Assembly: GCA_016840965.1 (NCBI GenBank)
Contig: JAEORI010000011.1
Location: forward strand, 1-15,455
DNA from: Candidatus Thorarchaeota archaeon
GTDB lineage: Archaea; Asgardarchaeota; Thorarchaeia; Thorarchaeales; Thorarchaeaceae
DNA: 15,455 nucleotides
Direction of reading: 5' to 3'
Shown here: positions 1 to 7,519 of the stretch, in pieces
Numbering within the stretch: the first letter of the stretch is position 1
Layout: each line of letters opens with the position of its first letter
Position numbers and translations under genes: made by a program
Notes under the pieces: generated by a model
The model's database searches: none
What the model was told of the DNA's origin: nothing
Seen by the model: only the letters and a program-made list of their open reading frames with translations

Positions 1-333
1 AATATCGAAATTCATAGAGAGATGTTTGACCTTCCTAGATGGGTCTTCCCAATAGCTCTACTATGCTTTGGCTATCCTCTCCGAGGTGATAGAGATATTC
101 GTGAGCAGACTCCCAGATTTTCAGAGCAGTTTGTATACTTCAAGAACAAATACAAACATGTAGACATGAAAGAATTCGAAGCAGAGTATGGGGACCGTTT
201 CAAAGACCAAGAAGACCTCTTTAATGATGTGTCAAACATTGGCCAACTTCAATACATTCGGAAGACTGGTGCTGACTTTAGCGCAGAGATGCGTCGTTCC
301 GTCAAAGTCGCAATCGATGACTGGTGTCAGTAA
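1..333 (+). CDS. Nitroreductase-family protein, C-terminal part (5' end outside window)
   Basis: The frame is open from the first base, so the gene starts left of the window; 110 residues and the stop are visible. The stretch with LPRWVFPIALLCFGYP resembles the conserved C-terminal strand-helix segment of FMN-dependent nitroreductases, where an LP...PVALL.iGYP motif precedes the dimer-swapping tail. The remainder is charged and ends in a Trp-Cys-Gln tail. Family members reduce nitro, quinone or flavin substrates with NAD(P)H in the cytoplasm; the substrate here cannot be told. The internal ATG at 22 is unlikely to be the start because it falls inside the conserved segment. The gene is convergent with the amidohydrolase that ends at 362. 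The FMN-binding N-terminal half is not visible, so the family call rests on the C-terminal motif alone. Confidence 0.6.
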   Translation, partial: NIEIHREMFDLPRWVFPIALLCFGYPLRGDRDIREQTPRFSEQFVYFKNKYKHVDMKEFEAEYGDRFKDQEDLFNDVSNIGQLQYIRKTGADFSAEMRRSVKVAIDDWCQ

Positions 334-361
334 TCGAAACATATCACCCACAATTCATCCA

Positions 362-1300
362 TCATGATTTGCGATAAACCCGATTTGCGTTGTCCCAATA
401 GAGTTTCCGAAGAACAGTCAGTGGCAAATCGAGTCCATTGATGAATGTCCCGCCTGAGTCTTTGGTGTCTTCATCTTCGAATGGGAGAGGTACTCTTCGG
501 ACACGAGTTTCCCATAATAATCTCTGAGCCTGATATCTTGAACCAAAGTATTCCATTGTTCCTCGGTTCGTCGATAGGTCTGTTCCGAATAAAATCCTGT
601 CAGCATATTTTAACAGAAAGGCTCGCGCTTTCGCTACGTCTTTGCTTAGTTCACGAGCCATCCAGCGCGAGGATGCTGTGTCGATGATGATGTTTGGAAA
701 TCTATCCAACCATTTAGCTAGGTTCACAAGTCGATGTATCTCTGGCTGAGCACCAAAGTGCGGGATCTGAAAGAGTAATCGAGGATGCCTTTCTAGCACG
801 GCTTCAAGTTGACTCAGGTTTTCTTCCTTTGTACCATATTTGGATGCATCTTGATAATGTAGCTGAAAGTAAGTGTCTGGGTCTGCAACATGGACTAGTA
901 ATGGAAGTTCATTATCCTCAAGTGCCTGAAAAATAGGCTCTAGTTTTGGACTATCAATTCTGAAATCACTGGCGACTTCCTCGATATAATCTCGCCAACG
1001 AGGACCGAACCATGTCTTTGCAAGAGAGTAGCCCTCATCTTTTGTCCTCGAAATGTCATCTATGACAGGATTAACGTTGTAATGCGCAATATCATTGAGT
1101 GATAGATACTTGGCAAAAACGAACTTCTCTGGATATGTAACTCTGGCGTATTGAAATCCCTCCTTCGAGTGGACAATCCCAATCTGTGCAGCTGTACCTA
1201 GATCATCTTCAATTTTGAGCATCGTGTCAATGGCATCTGGTTCACCAATGTGCGTGTGCGCGTCAAAGATAGGACCTCTGTACTTCCAATTGTCTGTCAA
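362..1300 (-). CDS. Amidohydrolase-family metal-dependent hydrolase (TIM barrel)
   Basis: A protein of 312 residues with the metal-site layout of the amidohydrolase-2 (COG2159) family: the HxH pair at H15/H17 in the first strand (FDAHTH), H137 (LLVHVADPD), H181 (IPHFG) and the last-strand Asp D241 (LFGTDLS). Such enzymes hydrolyse or decarboxylate small cyclic or amide substrates; nothing here fixes the substrate. The start is a TTG at 1298-1300 with GGTGGTG a few bases upstream. The frame stays open upstream to a stop but offers no ATG, GTG or TTG, so TTG is the best start. A TATA-like CCTATACAG on the minus strand (about 1342-1350) could serve it. It lies between two oppositely oriented redox genes and is not obviously in an operon. 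The family call is firm; the function is open. Confidence 0.85.
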   Translation of the reverse strand: MTDNWKYRGPIFDAHTHIGEPDAIDTMLKIEDDLGTAAQIGIVHSKEGFQYARVTYPEKFVFAKYLSLNDIAHYNVNPVIDDISRTKDEGYSLAKTWFGPRWRDYIEEVASDFRIDSPKLEPIFQALEDNELPLLVHVADPDTYFQLHYQDASKYGTKEENLSQLEAVLERHPRLLFQIPHFGAQPEIHRLVNLAKWLDRFPNIIIDTASSRWMARELSKDVAKARAFLLKYADRILFGTDLSTNRGTMEYFGSRYQAQRLLWETRVRRVPLPFEDEDTKDSGGTFINGLDLPLTVLRKLYWDNANRVYRKS

Positions 1301-1427
1301 GATGCACCACCAGGTTGGAATATCATCTATTGAAAAGCCATTCTGTATAGGTCGCTAATCTACAATCCTGCTTTAATGAACACCTTATTTTGAAGATGTT
1401 TTCCCAAAAAAATGGAGGAGAACTATC

Positions 1428-1994
1428 ATGCGAGTGGTTGTGCTTCATGGGAGTCCGAGAAGGGGAGGAAACTCAGACACTCTAGCAGAATACTTTGTGA
1501 GAGGGGTCAGAGACACAGGTGAGTTTGAAGTCTTGGATTTCATCCTGAATGATATGAATATCAGACCTTGCCAGGGGTGTGAAACATGCGCAACATCAGA
1601 AGGGCACAAATGCGCAATTGATGATGATATGAACCAGATCTACTTAGCCTTCGCAGATGCCGATATTGTTGTCTGGGCGACTCCGATGTATTGGGGGTAT
1701 ATGACTGCACAGATGAAGACAGCTCTGGACAGAATGGAGGCTTTAGCTATGGATGTAAGGAAATACTGGCTCGATAAGGAGTTTGTAGCAATTCTCACTT
1801 ATCGTCATCACTACCAGTCGACAGTTGGTTTCTTTGAACGAGTACAAGACTACTTCAGATTCAAGTTTACTCCTCTATTATACTGTTCTAAGAACGAAAC
1901 AGGTCCAGAAGATTTCCATGTGTCTTCAAACAAAGAAAAGCTAGAAGAAGCGTTTGCCCTTGGGCAGAGAATCGGGATTAAGATAATTGCATGA
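1428..1994 (+). CDS. NADPH-dependent FMN reductase / iron-sulfur flavoprotein (COG0655)
   Basis: A 188-residue flavodoxin-fold protein. It begins with the FMN phosphate-binding loop VVLHGSPRRGGNSDTL (residues 4-19). The cysteine cluster C48-x2-C51-x2-C54-x7-C62 matches the compact motif that holds a [4Fe-4S] cluster in methanogen iron-sulfur flavoprotein (Isf). Residues 79-95, DIVVWATPMYWGYMTAQ, form the second FMN-contact strand typical of this family. It would pass electrons from NAD(P)H or ferredoxin to an unknown acceptor. The ATG is set by a strong GGAGGAG at 1414-1420. It is followed by the DUF362 gene 47 bases on, possibly co-transcribed. Some family members carry these cysteines without a proven cluster, so the Fe-S part is inferred. 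Confidence 0.85.
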   Translation: MRVVVLHGSPRRGGNSDTLAEYFVRGVRDTGEFEVLDFILNDMNIRPCQGCETCATSEGHKCAIDDDMNQIYLAFADADIVVWATPMYWGYMTAQMKTALDRMEALAMDVRKYWLDKEFVAILTYRHHYQSTVGFFERVQDYFRFKFTPLLYCSKNETGPEDFHVSSNKEKLEEAFALGQRIGIKIIA

Positions 1995-2041
1995 ACAGTT
2001 TTTAGGCTGATTACCGAATCCATGTGAAGAGGTTATCGGTT

Positions 2042-2872
2042 GTGAGTTCAGTCGCTCTGATAAAATACAAAGACAGCATTACTACAGCTCTTGAAGAGGG
2101 GATTGCTTACATCAGTGGTTTTGGAGTTTTAAAATCGCCAGTTCTAATCAAACCAAATATCTGTACAATATCTGACAACACAGGATTCTCAGTCACTCGT
2201 ATTGATACAATTAGAGCACTGGTCGAATTACTATTGAAGACCGATGAAACTCTATTAATCAAAATCATTGAATCAGATAGCGAGAGTAAAAATGCAAAAG
2301 CAGCGTTCAAGAAGTTCGGATACACTCAACTTTGTATCGATATGCAAGACTCAGGGTTTGATGTCAGCACAGTTGACCTGAGTAAAGCACCTCTGAGAGA
2401 AGTGGAATTCATTGGAGATTACTTCGAGAACCCAGAGATACCAGAGATCCTTTTGGATGCTGGTTATTTCATATCGGTTGCAATTCCCAAGACGCACTAT
2501 CTAACGTTTATCACAGGAGCTTTGAAGAATCTCTTCGGAGTCCTTCCAAGAAAGAATCAATCGTTCTATCATCCTAACATTGACAAAGTGATTCTAGATC
2601 TTGCAAGAATCATTAGACCGAATCTCAACATTATTGATGCGAGAGTGGGCATAGAGGGGTGGAATGGCCCCAAGACAAGGAAACTTGATGCATTTATAGT
2701 AGGTCATGCGCCAGCCAGTGTTGACGCATCTATGGCACGAGTGATGGGTTTCGACCCTGAAGAGATTCGTCACATCATGAACGCCTTCAATTATGACCTT
2801 GGTACAGTCAACCCAACTATTCTTGGTGAGTCCATAGAGTCAATCGCTACAAAATTCAAAGATTCGAGATAG
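2042..2872 (+). CDS. DUF362 (COG2006) family protein
   Basis: A 276-residue protein matching DUF362: VLIKPN at residues 34-39, PKTHYLTFITGALKNLFGVLPR at 149-170, a mid-protein AR...PNLNIIDA segment at 188-200, and a GHAPASVDASMARVMGFDP segment at 221-239. Family members often carry a C-terminal ferredoxin domain; this one has none and keeps only two cysteines (41 and 98). The biochemical role of DUF362 is not established. Start choice: an in-frame GTG at 2024 adds six residues, but an SD-like AGAGGTTATC (2028-2037) lies ideally before the GTG at 2042, and the shorter product begins like relatives (SSVALIKY). It follows the flavoprotein gene and precedes the arsenate reductase, both on the same strand. 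Confidence 0.8.
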   Translation: MSSVALIKYKDSITTALEEGIAYISGFGVLKSPVLIKPNICTISDNTGFSVTRIDTIRALVELLLKTDETLLIKIIESDSESKNAKAAFKKFGYTQLCIDMQDSGFDVSTVDLSKAPLREVEFIGDYFENPEIPEILLDAGYFISVAIPKTHYLTFITGALKNLFGVLPRKNQSFYHPNIDKVILDLARIIRPNLNIIDARVGIEGWNGPKTRKLDAFIVGHAPASVDASMARVMGFDPEEIRHIMNAFNYDLGTVNPTILGESIESIATKFKDSR

Positions 2873-2926
2873 ACGAGGAACTATGTTTTGCATACCATTG
2901 AAAAGCAATAGTTCAATCATTTGGGC

Positions 2927-3337
2927 ATGTACCGAGTTCTCTTCCTCTGCACAGGTAATTCCGCTAGAAGTCAGATAGCGGAAGCTCTGCTCAGACACCT
3001 TGGCGGAGCGGACTACGAAGTTCATAGTGCAGGCACGAAACCTAAATCAGAGGTCAACAAATTTGTAATTGAAGTTCTGGAAGAGATAGGTATCTCAACC
3101 GACAACCTCCATCCTAAGCTCGTTGATGACTTTGTGAATCAAAAGTTTGATCTTGTTGTTACCGTCTGCGACAACGCAAGACAGTCATGCCCATATTTTC
3201 CAGGCGCAAAACGGATGGAACACTGGCCTCTTGAAGACCCTGCAGCGTTCCAAGGAACATATGACGAGATTCTCTTTACGTTTAGAGAAACACGTGACGA
3301 GATTAGGAGAAGAATCAAAGAAAGAATTTTGAACTAA
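2927..3337 (+). CDS. arsC: Arsenate reductase, thioredoxin-coupled (LMW phosphatase fold)
   Basis: A 136-residue protein with the low-molecular-weight protein tyrosine phosphatase fold. The P-loop CTGNSAR (C8 to R14) is followed by SQIAEA. The resolving cysteines C81 and C88 in VCDNARQSC match the C10/C82/C89 redox triad of plasmid pI258 ArsC, and D104 in the PLEDPA motif matches the catalytic acid. This supports As(V) to As(III) reduction rather than phosphatase activity, which lacks the C82/C89 pair. A TTG at 2921 would add two residues; the ATG at 2927 puts the P-loop in its usual place, although no good SD is seen. No arsenite pump, ArsR or ArsM is nearby. The stop codon overlaps that of the convergent topoisomerase gene. 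Confidence 0.88.
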   Translation: MYRVLFLCTGNSARSQIAEALLRHLGGADYEVHSAGTKPKSEVNKFVIEVLEEIGISTDNLHPKLVDDFVNQKFDLVVTVCDNARQSCPYFPGAKRMEHWPLEDPAAFQGTYDEILFTFRETRDEIRRRIKERILN

Positions 3338-5349
3338 CTACTTGCAATCCAGCCCTCGAATTTCCTCTGAAGTGTCTTTGTATAGACCTTTCTCCAATCA
3401 TAGTCTACCTTGTCACACCACTTGTATACAACTTTTGGATGAATATATGACTTGAGCGAAGTTCCCAGATTCCAGGTACGAGAGTCCCTAGCAAGTGCAA
3501 AATCAACCTCAATCTTCTTTTTGGCAAGTTCTGCTTTCTCAACGCGGTCCTTGTAAGTTTCAACAGCTCTCTCCGCTTTGGTCAATCGCTTTACAGAATT
3601 TTCTTTCCACTGGTTGAGAGCGTTCTGCTGTTTTTCTAGAGATTCCTTGCTTTTCTGATATCGAACTCGAGCACTTTCTAATCCTGCTTCTGCGTTGTCC
3701 AACCGATCATGGGTGCGATCTATTCGTTCTTGAGCCTCTTCCAATCGTTCTTTCTTGGTAGACTTTCCTTTGCGCTTGCTGGTTCGTGTTCGGCTCTTTT
3801 GTGCCCGGGCATTATCCCATGTTATTTTTGCTTTGTCACGTTTCTCTCGCCAAGACCTTACAGAAACCATGTTCTTCTCAACAAATTCCTTCTGTTTTGA
3901 GATACGGGCTTGTTTCGTTCTTCTCAGTTCATCTTCCTTTTTCTTGGCTTTTCGAAGTCGTTGCTGATTCTCTTTCAGTTGTGCGACCGCTTTCTGAATT
4001 CTTACTTCAGCGTTCTTAATGCGCTGCTTGTATTTTTCAGCGCTACGATTCCATCCCTTGGGTGCCTGCTTTGTATGGTTCATCACACGTGCAACTTCAA
4101 GATTTGCACGCTTGAAGGCTTCTTTCTTTATGAATTCCGGATCCACTTTCTTTGCTTTACTGATTTTGAGCTCTTCTCGCATAGTCATTGTCGCATGATA
4201 TGTCCGGAATACTTTCGCTGTCAAGTCAGGATAGACTTCGCCAAGAAACCTGTTCACATGAGTACTTCCAACAGCTGGGAATAACTGAGCTATCTTCTTA
4301 GGATCCCCTCGGGTCTTCTTGCCCATTCTCTTATTGAATGATTCAACCCGCTCAAGCGCATTTTCATGAAGCTCCTTTAGTTCAGCATAAACAGTTGGAA
4401 CCATCTCTACTTCTTTGTGCCATCGTACGCTGTCTTTTCCAAGGAAATTAAAGACCACAGTATTTTCTCGAAATGTCAAATGCTCAGCTCTGAGTGTGGT
4501 TGCTCCTACTGTATCTGCTTCATCAGGATCTTTTTCATCCCCAACCCTGAGACTGAGTCGATCAATAAGGTAACATGCTGCTGCGACCATTCTTCTCTTT
4601 GAATTGTCCGAGCTGAGTCCTTCCATGATATGCGTACGAATCTCGTCAATGTGTCGTTCGACCCGCAATGCTCGATCAAACTTTGCCGCCTCACGTTCTT
4701 GTTTGATTGGAGTGCTGTCATGAAGCCAGATGTACTTCACCTTGCCAGTCAGTTCATCGGTCCATTTGGCGATCCACATGGTATCAGGTGTCCACACAAG
4801 CTCGCCCCATTCTCCCTCCAAACCAGCTTTGCCCTCTGGACTGATATTCAAAGTGATGTCTTTCTTTGTGGCTCCCTGCTTCCATCGACCTCTTAGTGGA
4901 TGTTCCCCGCGCCCCATAAAAATGCCAGATGGTTCAGTCTGATAATTCCCGAGTTCCATTTTTTCACCATCAACAAGAGCGTAGCCATATCTTTCCTTCA
5001 GCTGTTCTCGTAGTATTTTACGCTCCTCACGGGAGGCCTTCTTTTCCTCAGGTGTCATGTTTTCCTTCGCTACACGTTCTTCCTCTACTACACGAATCAC
5101 TTCACTGAAATCAACCTCATCAACTTCAAGAACAGGACTTATTCCGAGAGCCTTGCTGAAATCAGTCATGAAGTTCTTTGCAAAGACGGGGTCTTCAACA
5201 TAAGGTGTTCCTAGTTTCTTAACCCAAGCCACCGCCATCTCCTCTTGGAGTTGTGTAAGGGGAATGTCTCCGTTTCTTGTCTTTATAGAGAGGTTACGTG
5301 GTTCAGGTGGTTCGATGACAAGTATGCCATTGTGTATCAGTGATTCCAT
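3334..5349 (-). CDS. DNA topoisomerase IB, eukaryote type
   Basis: A 671-residue type IB topoisomerase that would relax supercoils through a 3'-phosphotyrosine intermediate. The N-terminal core begins at once (residues 9-70, with PPEPRNL and QEEMAVAWVKKLGTPYV resembling human TOP1), so the long eukaryotic N-terminal domain is absent. Catalytic residues are visible: R268 (LSLRVGDEK), K305 (FLGKDSVRW), R382 (VFRTYHA), H425 (VMNHTKQAPKGW) and the nucleophile Y635 (GTSLKSYIHP). Between H425 and the C-terminal domain is a highly charged predicted coiled-coil linker, about 435-615, with a very basic turn at 516-535. The ATG at 5349 is the only start codon in the open frame; its SD is weak. The gene is divergent from the tatD-like gene. 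Confidence 0.95.
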   Translation of the reverse strand: MESLIHNGILVIEPPEPRNLSIKTRNGDIPLTQLQEEMAVAWVKKLGTPYVEDPVFAKNFMTDFSKALGISPVLEVDEVDFSEVIRVVEEERVAKENMTPEEKKASREERKILREQLKERYGYALVDGEKMELGNYQTEPSGIFMGRGEHPLRGRWKQGATKKDITLNISPEGKAGLEGEWGELVWTPDTMWIAKWTDELTGKVKYIWLHDSTPIKQEREAAKFDRALRVERHIDEIRTHIMEGLSSDNSKRRMVAAACYLIDRLSLRVGDEKDPDEADTVGATTLRAEHLTFRENTVVFNFLGKDSVRWHKEVEMVPTVYAELKELHENALERVESFNKRMGKKTRGDPKKIAQLFPAVGSTHVNRFLGEVYPDLTAKVFRTYHATMTMREELKISKAKKVDPEFIKKEAFKRANLEVARVMNHTKQAPKGWNRSAEKYKQRIKNAEVRIQKAVAQLKENQQRLRKAKKKEDELRRTKQARISKQKEFVEKNMVSVRSWREKRDKAKITWDNARAQKSRTRTSKRKGKSTKKERLEEAQERIDRTHDRLDNAEAGLESARVRYQKSKESLEKQQNALNQWKENSVKRLTKAERAVETYKDRVEKAELAKKKIEVDFALARDSRTWNLGTSLKSYIHPKVVYKWCDKVDYDWRKVYTKTLQRKFEGWIASS

Positions 5350-5486
5350 TGGAGCCTTCGCCTTCTGTCGTCTGCGACTAGTGTTAACAAAAGGATTGTG
5401 TTATCGAACCAAATACATGCTTGAAAAATATCACTTTTTACATCCGTTTATCAATAAAGGACCAAAAACGGAAATATGATTGCAAA

Positions 5487-6320
5487 ATGTATATTGATTG
5501 CCATGCACACATATTTTTCACAGCCATTCCAATAGAAGCAATTGACAACGACATTACAGGTGAAATACCTACTCCTAGACTGGATTTCATAACTAAAATG
5601 GTTTTTAATGCAAAGAAGAATGGAGTAGACTATATAGTAGGTGTAATTAGCAATCCAAAGGACTTTACCAGTTATCAATCTCAACTGGAATTTGAAGATA
5701 CTATTCATGTAATTGGCATTTCAAGAGATAACGCATCCAAAGACCATTCACACATGATTTCTCTGCTACAAAAAGAGATTGAGATACAAAAACCTCAGGG
5801 GATAGGAGAGATTGGATTAGATTATTCACACGGTTTTAATAACTTCAACAAGCAGGAAAGAATCTCTCTCAAGAAAAACCAACAGGAATTATTTAGAAAA
5901 CAAATACAAATAGCAAAAGACCTTGATGTGCCAATTGTTGTTCATGCAGGTTATGGCACTGATAAAGATATTGTAGAAATTATAAATCAAGAACAGGCTC
6001 AAGACGTAGGAGGCCAAATTCATGGATATATGTCTGAAAAGAAATCGATATGCGATCTGCTGGAGATGGGGTTCTACTTTTCATTTGGATATCTACACTT
6101 GAGAGAAGAGGAGTTGAAAAGAGTCATTAAAATCACACCAGTTGAACAAATACTTACGGAAACTGATTCTCCATATCATTTGATGGAAGCACCAAAGAAA
6201 TTCATTCTTCCTGAAGATGTAGTTTTTATAGCCAATAAGATCGCTTTATTAAAAGAAGTTGAGCCTGAGGTTTTTGCTCATCAAGTAATGAAAAATGCTA
6301 GAGAACTTTTTAGGTTCTAA
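5487..6320 (+). CDS. TatD-family metal-dependent hydrolase
   Basis: A 277-residue TIM-barrel hydrolase of the TatD family (DNase/deacylase-like metalloenzymes). Metal ligands are visible: H6 and H8 (IDCHAH), E108 (IGEIGLDY), H153 (IVVHAGYG), H179 (GQIHGY) and D227 (TETDSPY). The frame extends upstream to an ATG at 5421, but the extra 22 residues are Lys-rich and unlike the family, which normally begins at the strand with the HxH motif; the ATG at 5487 is preferred. Base composition differs from neighbours: 83 of 240 bases at 5521-5760 are G or C. A T-rich run at 6342-6355 after the stop could end its transcript before the opposing tRNA gene. Substrate unknown; TatD proteins have been assigned 3'-5' DNase or D-aminoacyl-tRNA deacylase-type roles. 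Confidence 0.85.
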   Translation: MYIDCHAHIFFTAIPIEAIDNDITGEIPTPRLDFITKMVFNAKKNGVDYIVGVISNPKDFTSYQSQLEFEDTIHVIGISRDNASKDHSHMISLLQKEIEIQKPQGIGEIGLDYSHGFNNFNKQERISLKKNQQELFRKQIQIAKDLDVPIVVHAGYGTDKDIVEIINQEQAQDVGGQIHGYMSEKKSICDLLEMGFYFSFGYLHLREEELKRVIKITPVEQILTETDSPYHLMEAPKKFILPEDVVFIANKIALLKEVEPEVFAHQVMKNARELFRF

Positions 6321-6341
6321 AGGCATCATCCAAAATTAACA

Positions 6342-6355
6342 TCTATTTATTTTTT
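6342..6355 (+). terminator. T-rich putative terminator after the TatD-like gene
   Basis: A run with 11 T in 14 bases starts 22 bases after the TatD-family stop. Archaeal RNA polymerase can terminate at T-rich tracts without a hairpin. The position before the convergent tRNA-Gly gene fits this role. There is no other support. Confidence 0.35.
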
Positions 6356-6369
6356 AAAGAGTGGATTGG

Positions 6370-6441
6370 TGCGGCCACCGGGACTCGAACCCGGGTCGCG
6401 AGCTTGGAAGGCTCACATCATAACCACTAGACTATGGCCGC
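6370..6441 (-). tRNA. tRNA-Gly (anticodon UCC)
   Basis: The minus strand folds into a full cloverleaf. It has a perfect 7-bp acceptor stem (GCGGCCA with TGGCCGC), a D arm with AGTGGTTA in the loop, and a 5-bp anticodon stem around loop CTTCCAA with anticodon TCC (plus-strand 6406-6408). The variable loop has four bases, and the T stem is CCGGG/CCCGG with loop TTCGAGT. The discriminator is A (6370), and CCA is encoded directly after it (6367-6369). There is no intron. It reads GGA codons (and GGG by wobble). Confidence 0.97.
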
Positions 6442-6467
6442 TTTGAGAGCACACCACTCTTGGTTTT

Positions 6468-6476
6468 GATTTAAGC
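6468..6476 (-). promoter_or_regulatory. Putative TATA box of tRNA-Gly
   Basis: The minus-strand nonamer GCTTAAATC is centred about 31 bases before the mature 5' end of tRNA-Gly, the spacing expected of an archaeal TATA box with a very short 5' leader. The same nonamer occurs at 7511-7519 between nep1 and the Rpp21 gene. Confidence 0.45.
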
Positions 6477-6553
6477 GTATTGTTCAAGTTGCAAAAAAGT
6501 TAGAAACATAGTGCCTCTGAGTAGTTGCAGAGTGCTAAGGTCTGGAGTCTTTG

Positions 6554-6751
6554 ATGAGCCGCTTTCGTTATACAATACCTGTGCTTCTCCTATTGGGAAC
6601 ACTGGCAGTTGTGGTTGCAGGCATTAATCTGCCTTCACCAGTGATAAATCCATTTTCAAATATCCCTACTCTGGTTATGGGAGTGCTAATGATTGTATTC
6701 GCAATCATTCTTTCAATTATAGCCAAACGGGAAAAGCTAGACGAGATATAA
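6554..6751 (+). CDS. Small two-helix membrane protein of unknown function
   Basis: A 65-residue hydrophobic protein with two predicted membrane helices, about residues 7-25 and 38-57, joined by a short Pro/Asn-rich loop (LPSPVINPFSNIP). A basic N-terminus (MSRFR) and charged C-terminal tail (KREKLDEI) suggest a hairpin with both ends in the cytoplasm. The ATG at 6554 is preferred over the TTG just before it, with GGAG at 6544-6547 as a possible SD. It starts 112 bases from the oppositely oriented tRNA gene and ends 9 bases before the convergent nep1 stop. I do not recognise a family. The clean two-helix pattern suggests it is a real gene. Confidence 0.55.
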   Translation: MSRFRYTIPVLLLLGTLAVVVAGINLPSPVINPFSNIPTLVMGVLMIVFAIILSIIAKREKLDEI

Positions 6752-6760
6752 CATACATTA

Positions 6761-7477
6761 TCAAATGACAGAGTATCTGGCCTTAACAATATCTATTCTT
6801 AGGGAATAGAGCCAAACAAATTCTGCACATATATGCCAAGTCATCATCATCTCTTTATCAAGTTCCAAATGCTTGTTGAACAAAGAAGCGACCTTGTCTG
6901 ATAGAACACCGTGAGGGAAGGACCCAATACCTACAATCACAGGAACAGAGAAATCTTGAGGTAGTAGATTGCTAAGCTGGATGACGGAAGTCTTTTCTCC
7001 ACCTTCACTCGCTAAGAGAGTTAATACGGTCTTATTCCCCGCTTTCAGTTTTGTTACCAGATCTTCGAGGGAAATATCAACAAGTCGTAATAGAGGGTCA
7101 CCCTGAGGAGGCACACGTCCTTCAAGAAGAAGTTGCTCCATTAGTCCCACGAATCGGTCATAGTTGCGAGGTAGTCTAACATCTGGTTGTATCTCAACTA
7201 TTTGTTGGCTTTGAAGATGAAGATGTACAGTGAGAAGACCTTCCTTGCAGAGAGGTGTTTCAAGAATCGATAACAGACTGATGTAGGTGATATCCGGGCG
7301 ACCTCGTCGTTCATTCTGAGTGAGTCGTACCATGGATTGGCCATGATGTGTCTGGTCAAGAAGCAGCTCAGCTGGTTTTTTCCCGCGACGTGCAGCATGC
7401 TTCTGAATTTGCTTTAGGCTTGTGATTTCTCTGGGTACTAATTCAAGTGCACAGTCTAAGAGAATGATGTGTAGCAT
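6761..7477 (-). CDS. nep1: 16S rRNA pseudouridine N1-methyltransferase Nep1 (Emg1)
   Basis: A 238-residue SPOUT-class methyltransferase. Nep1 landmarks are LLDCALELVP (residues 6-15), the RGKKPAELLLDQTHH segment (31-45), ERRGRPDITY (56-65), VRLPRNYDRFVGLMEQLL (100-117) and the SAM-knot region VIVGIGSFPHG (180-190). Nep1 methylates N1 of the pseudouridine in the small-subunit rRNA hypermodification site and aids 30S assembly. This fits the neighbouring RNase P, CRM-domain and ribosomal protein genes. The ATG is supported by GGAG on the minus strand (7485-7488). The gene diverges from the Rpp21 gene across 79 bases. Confidence 0.95.
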   Translation of the reverse strand: MLHIILLDCALELVPREITSLKQIQKHAARRGKKPAELLLDQTHHGQSMVRLTQNERRGRPDITYISLLSILETPLCKEGLLTVHLHLQSQQIVEIQPDVRLPRNYDRFVGLMEQLLLEGRVPPQGDPLLRLVDISLEDLVTKLKAGNKTVLTLLASEGGEKTSVIQLSNLLPQDFSVPVIVGIGSFPHGVLSDKVASLFNKHLELDKEMMMTWHICAEFVWLYSLRIDIVKARYSVI

Positions 7478-7510
7478 GAGAGGTCTCCAATGGGATTGTA
7501 AAACACGAAC

Positions 7511-7519
7511 GATTTAAGC
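7511..7519. promoter_or_regulatory. Putative shared TATA element between nep1 and the Rpp21 gene
   Basis: The nearly self-complementary GATTTAAGC is the only good TATA-like site in the nep1/Rpp21 intergenic region. Read either way it would start transcription roughly 26 bases away: near 7541 for Rpp21 (start codon 7557, SD at 7546-7550) and near 7489 for nep1 (start codon 7477, SD at 7485-7488). This would leave only about 10-16 bases of leader on each side. Bidirectional use is inferred from spacing. Confidence 0.4.

Noticed and set aside
3709..4284. Several plus-strand open frames of 60-124 residues, rich in Phe, Leu and Ser
   Set aside because: They are the complement of the Glu/Lys-rich topoisomerase linker; the composition mirrors that strand and there is no SD or family resemblance.
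5421..5486. Upstream ATG start for the TatD-family gene adding 22 residues
   Set aside because: The added residues are not TatD-like, and the family normally begins at the HxH strand encoded from 5487.
6367..6441. tRNA-Gly as an attachment site for an integrated element
   Set aside because: No second copy of the tRNA 3' end and no integrase were seen in the window; only the AT-rich TatD-family gene hints at insertion.
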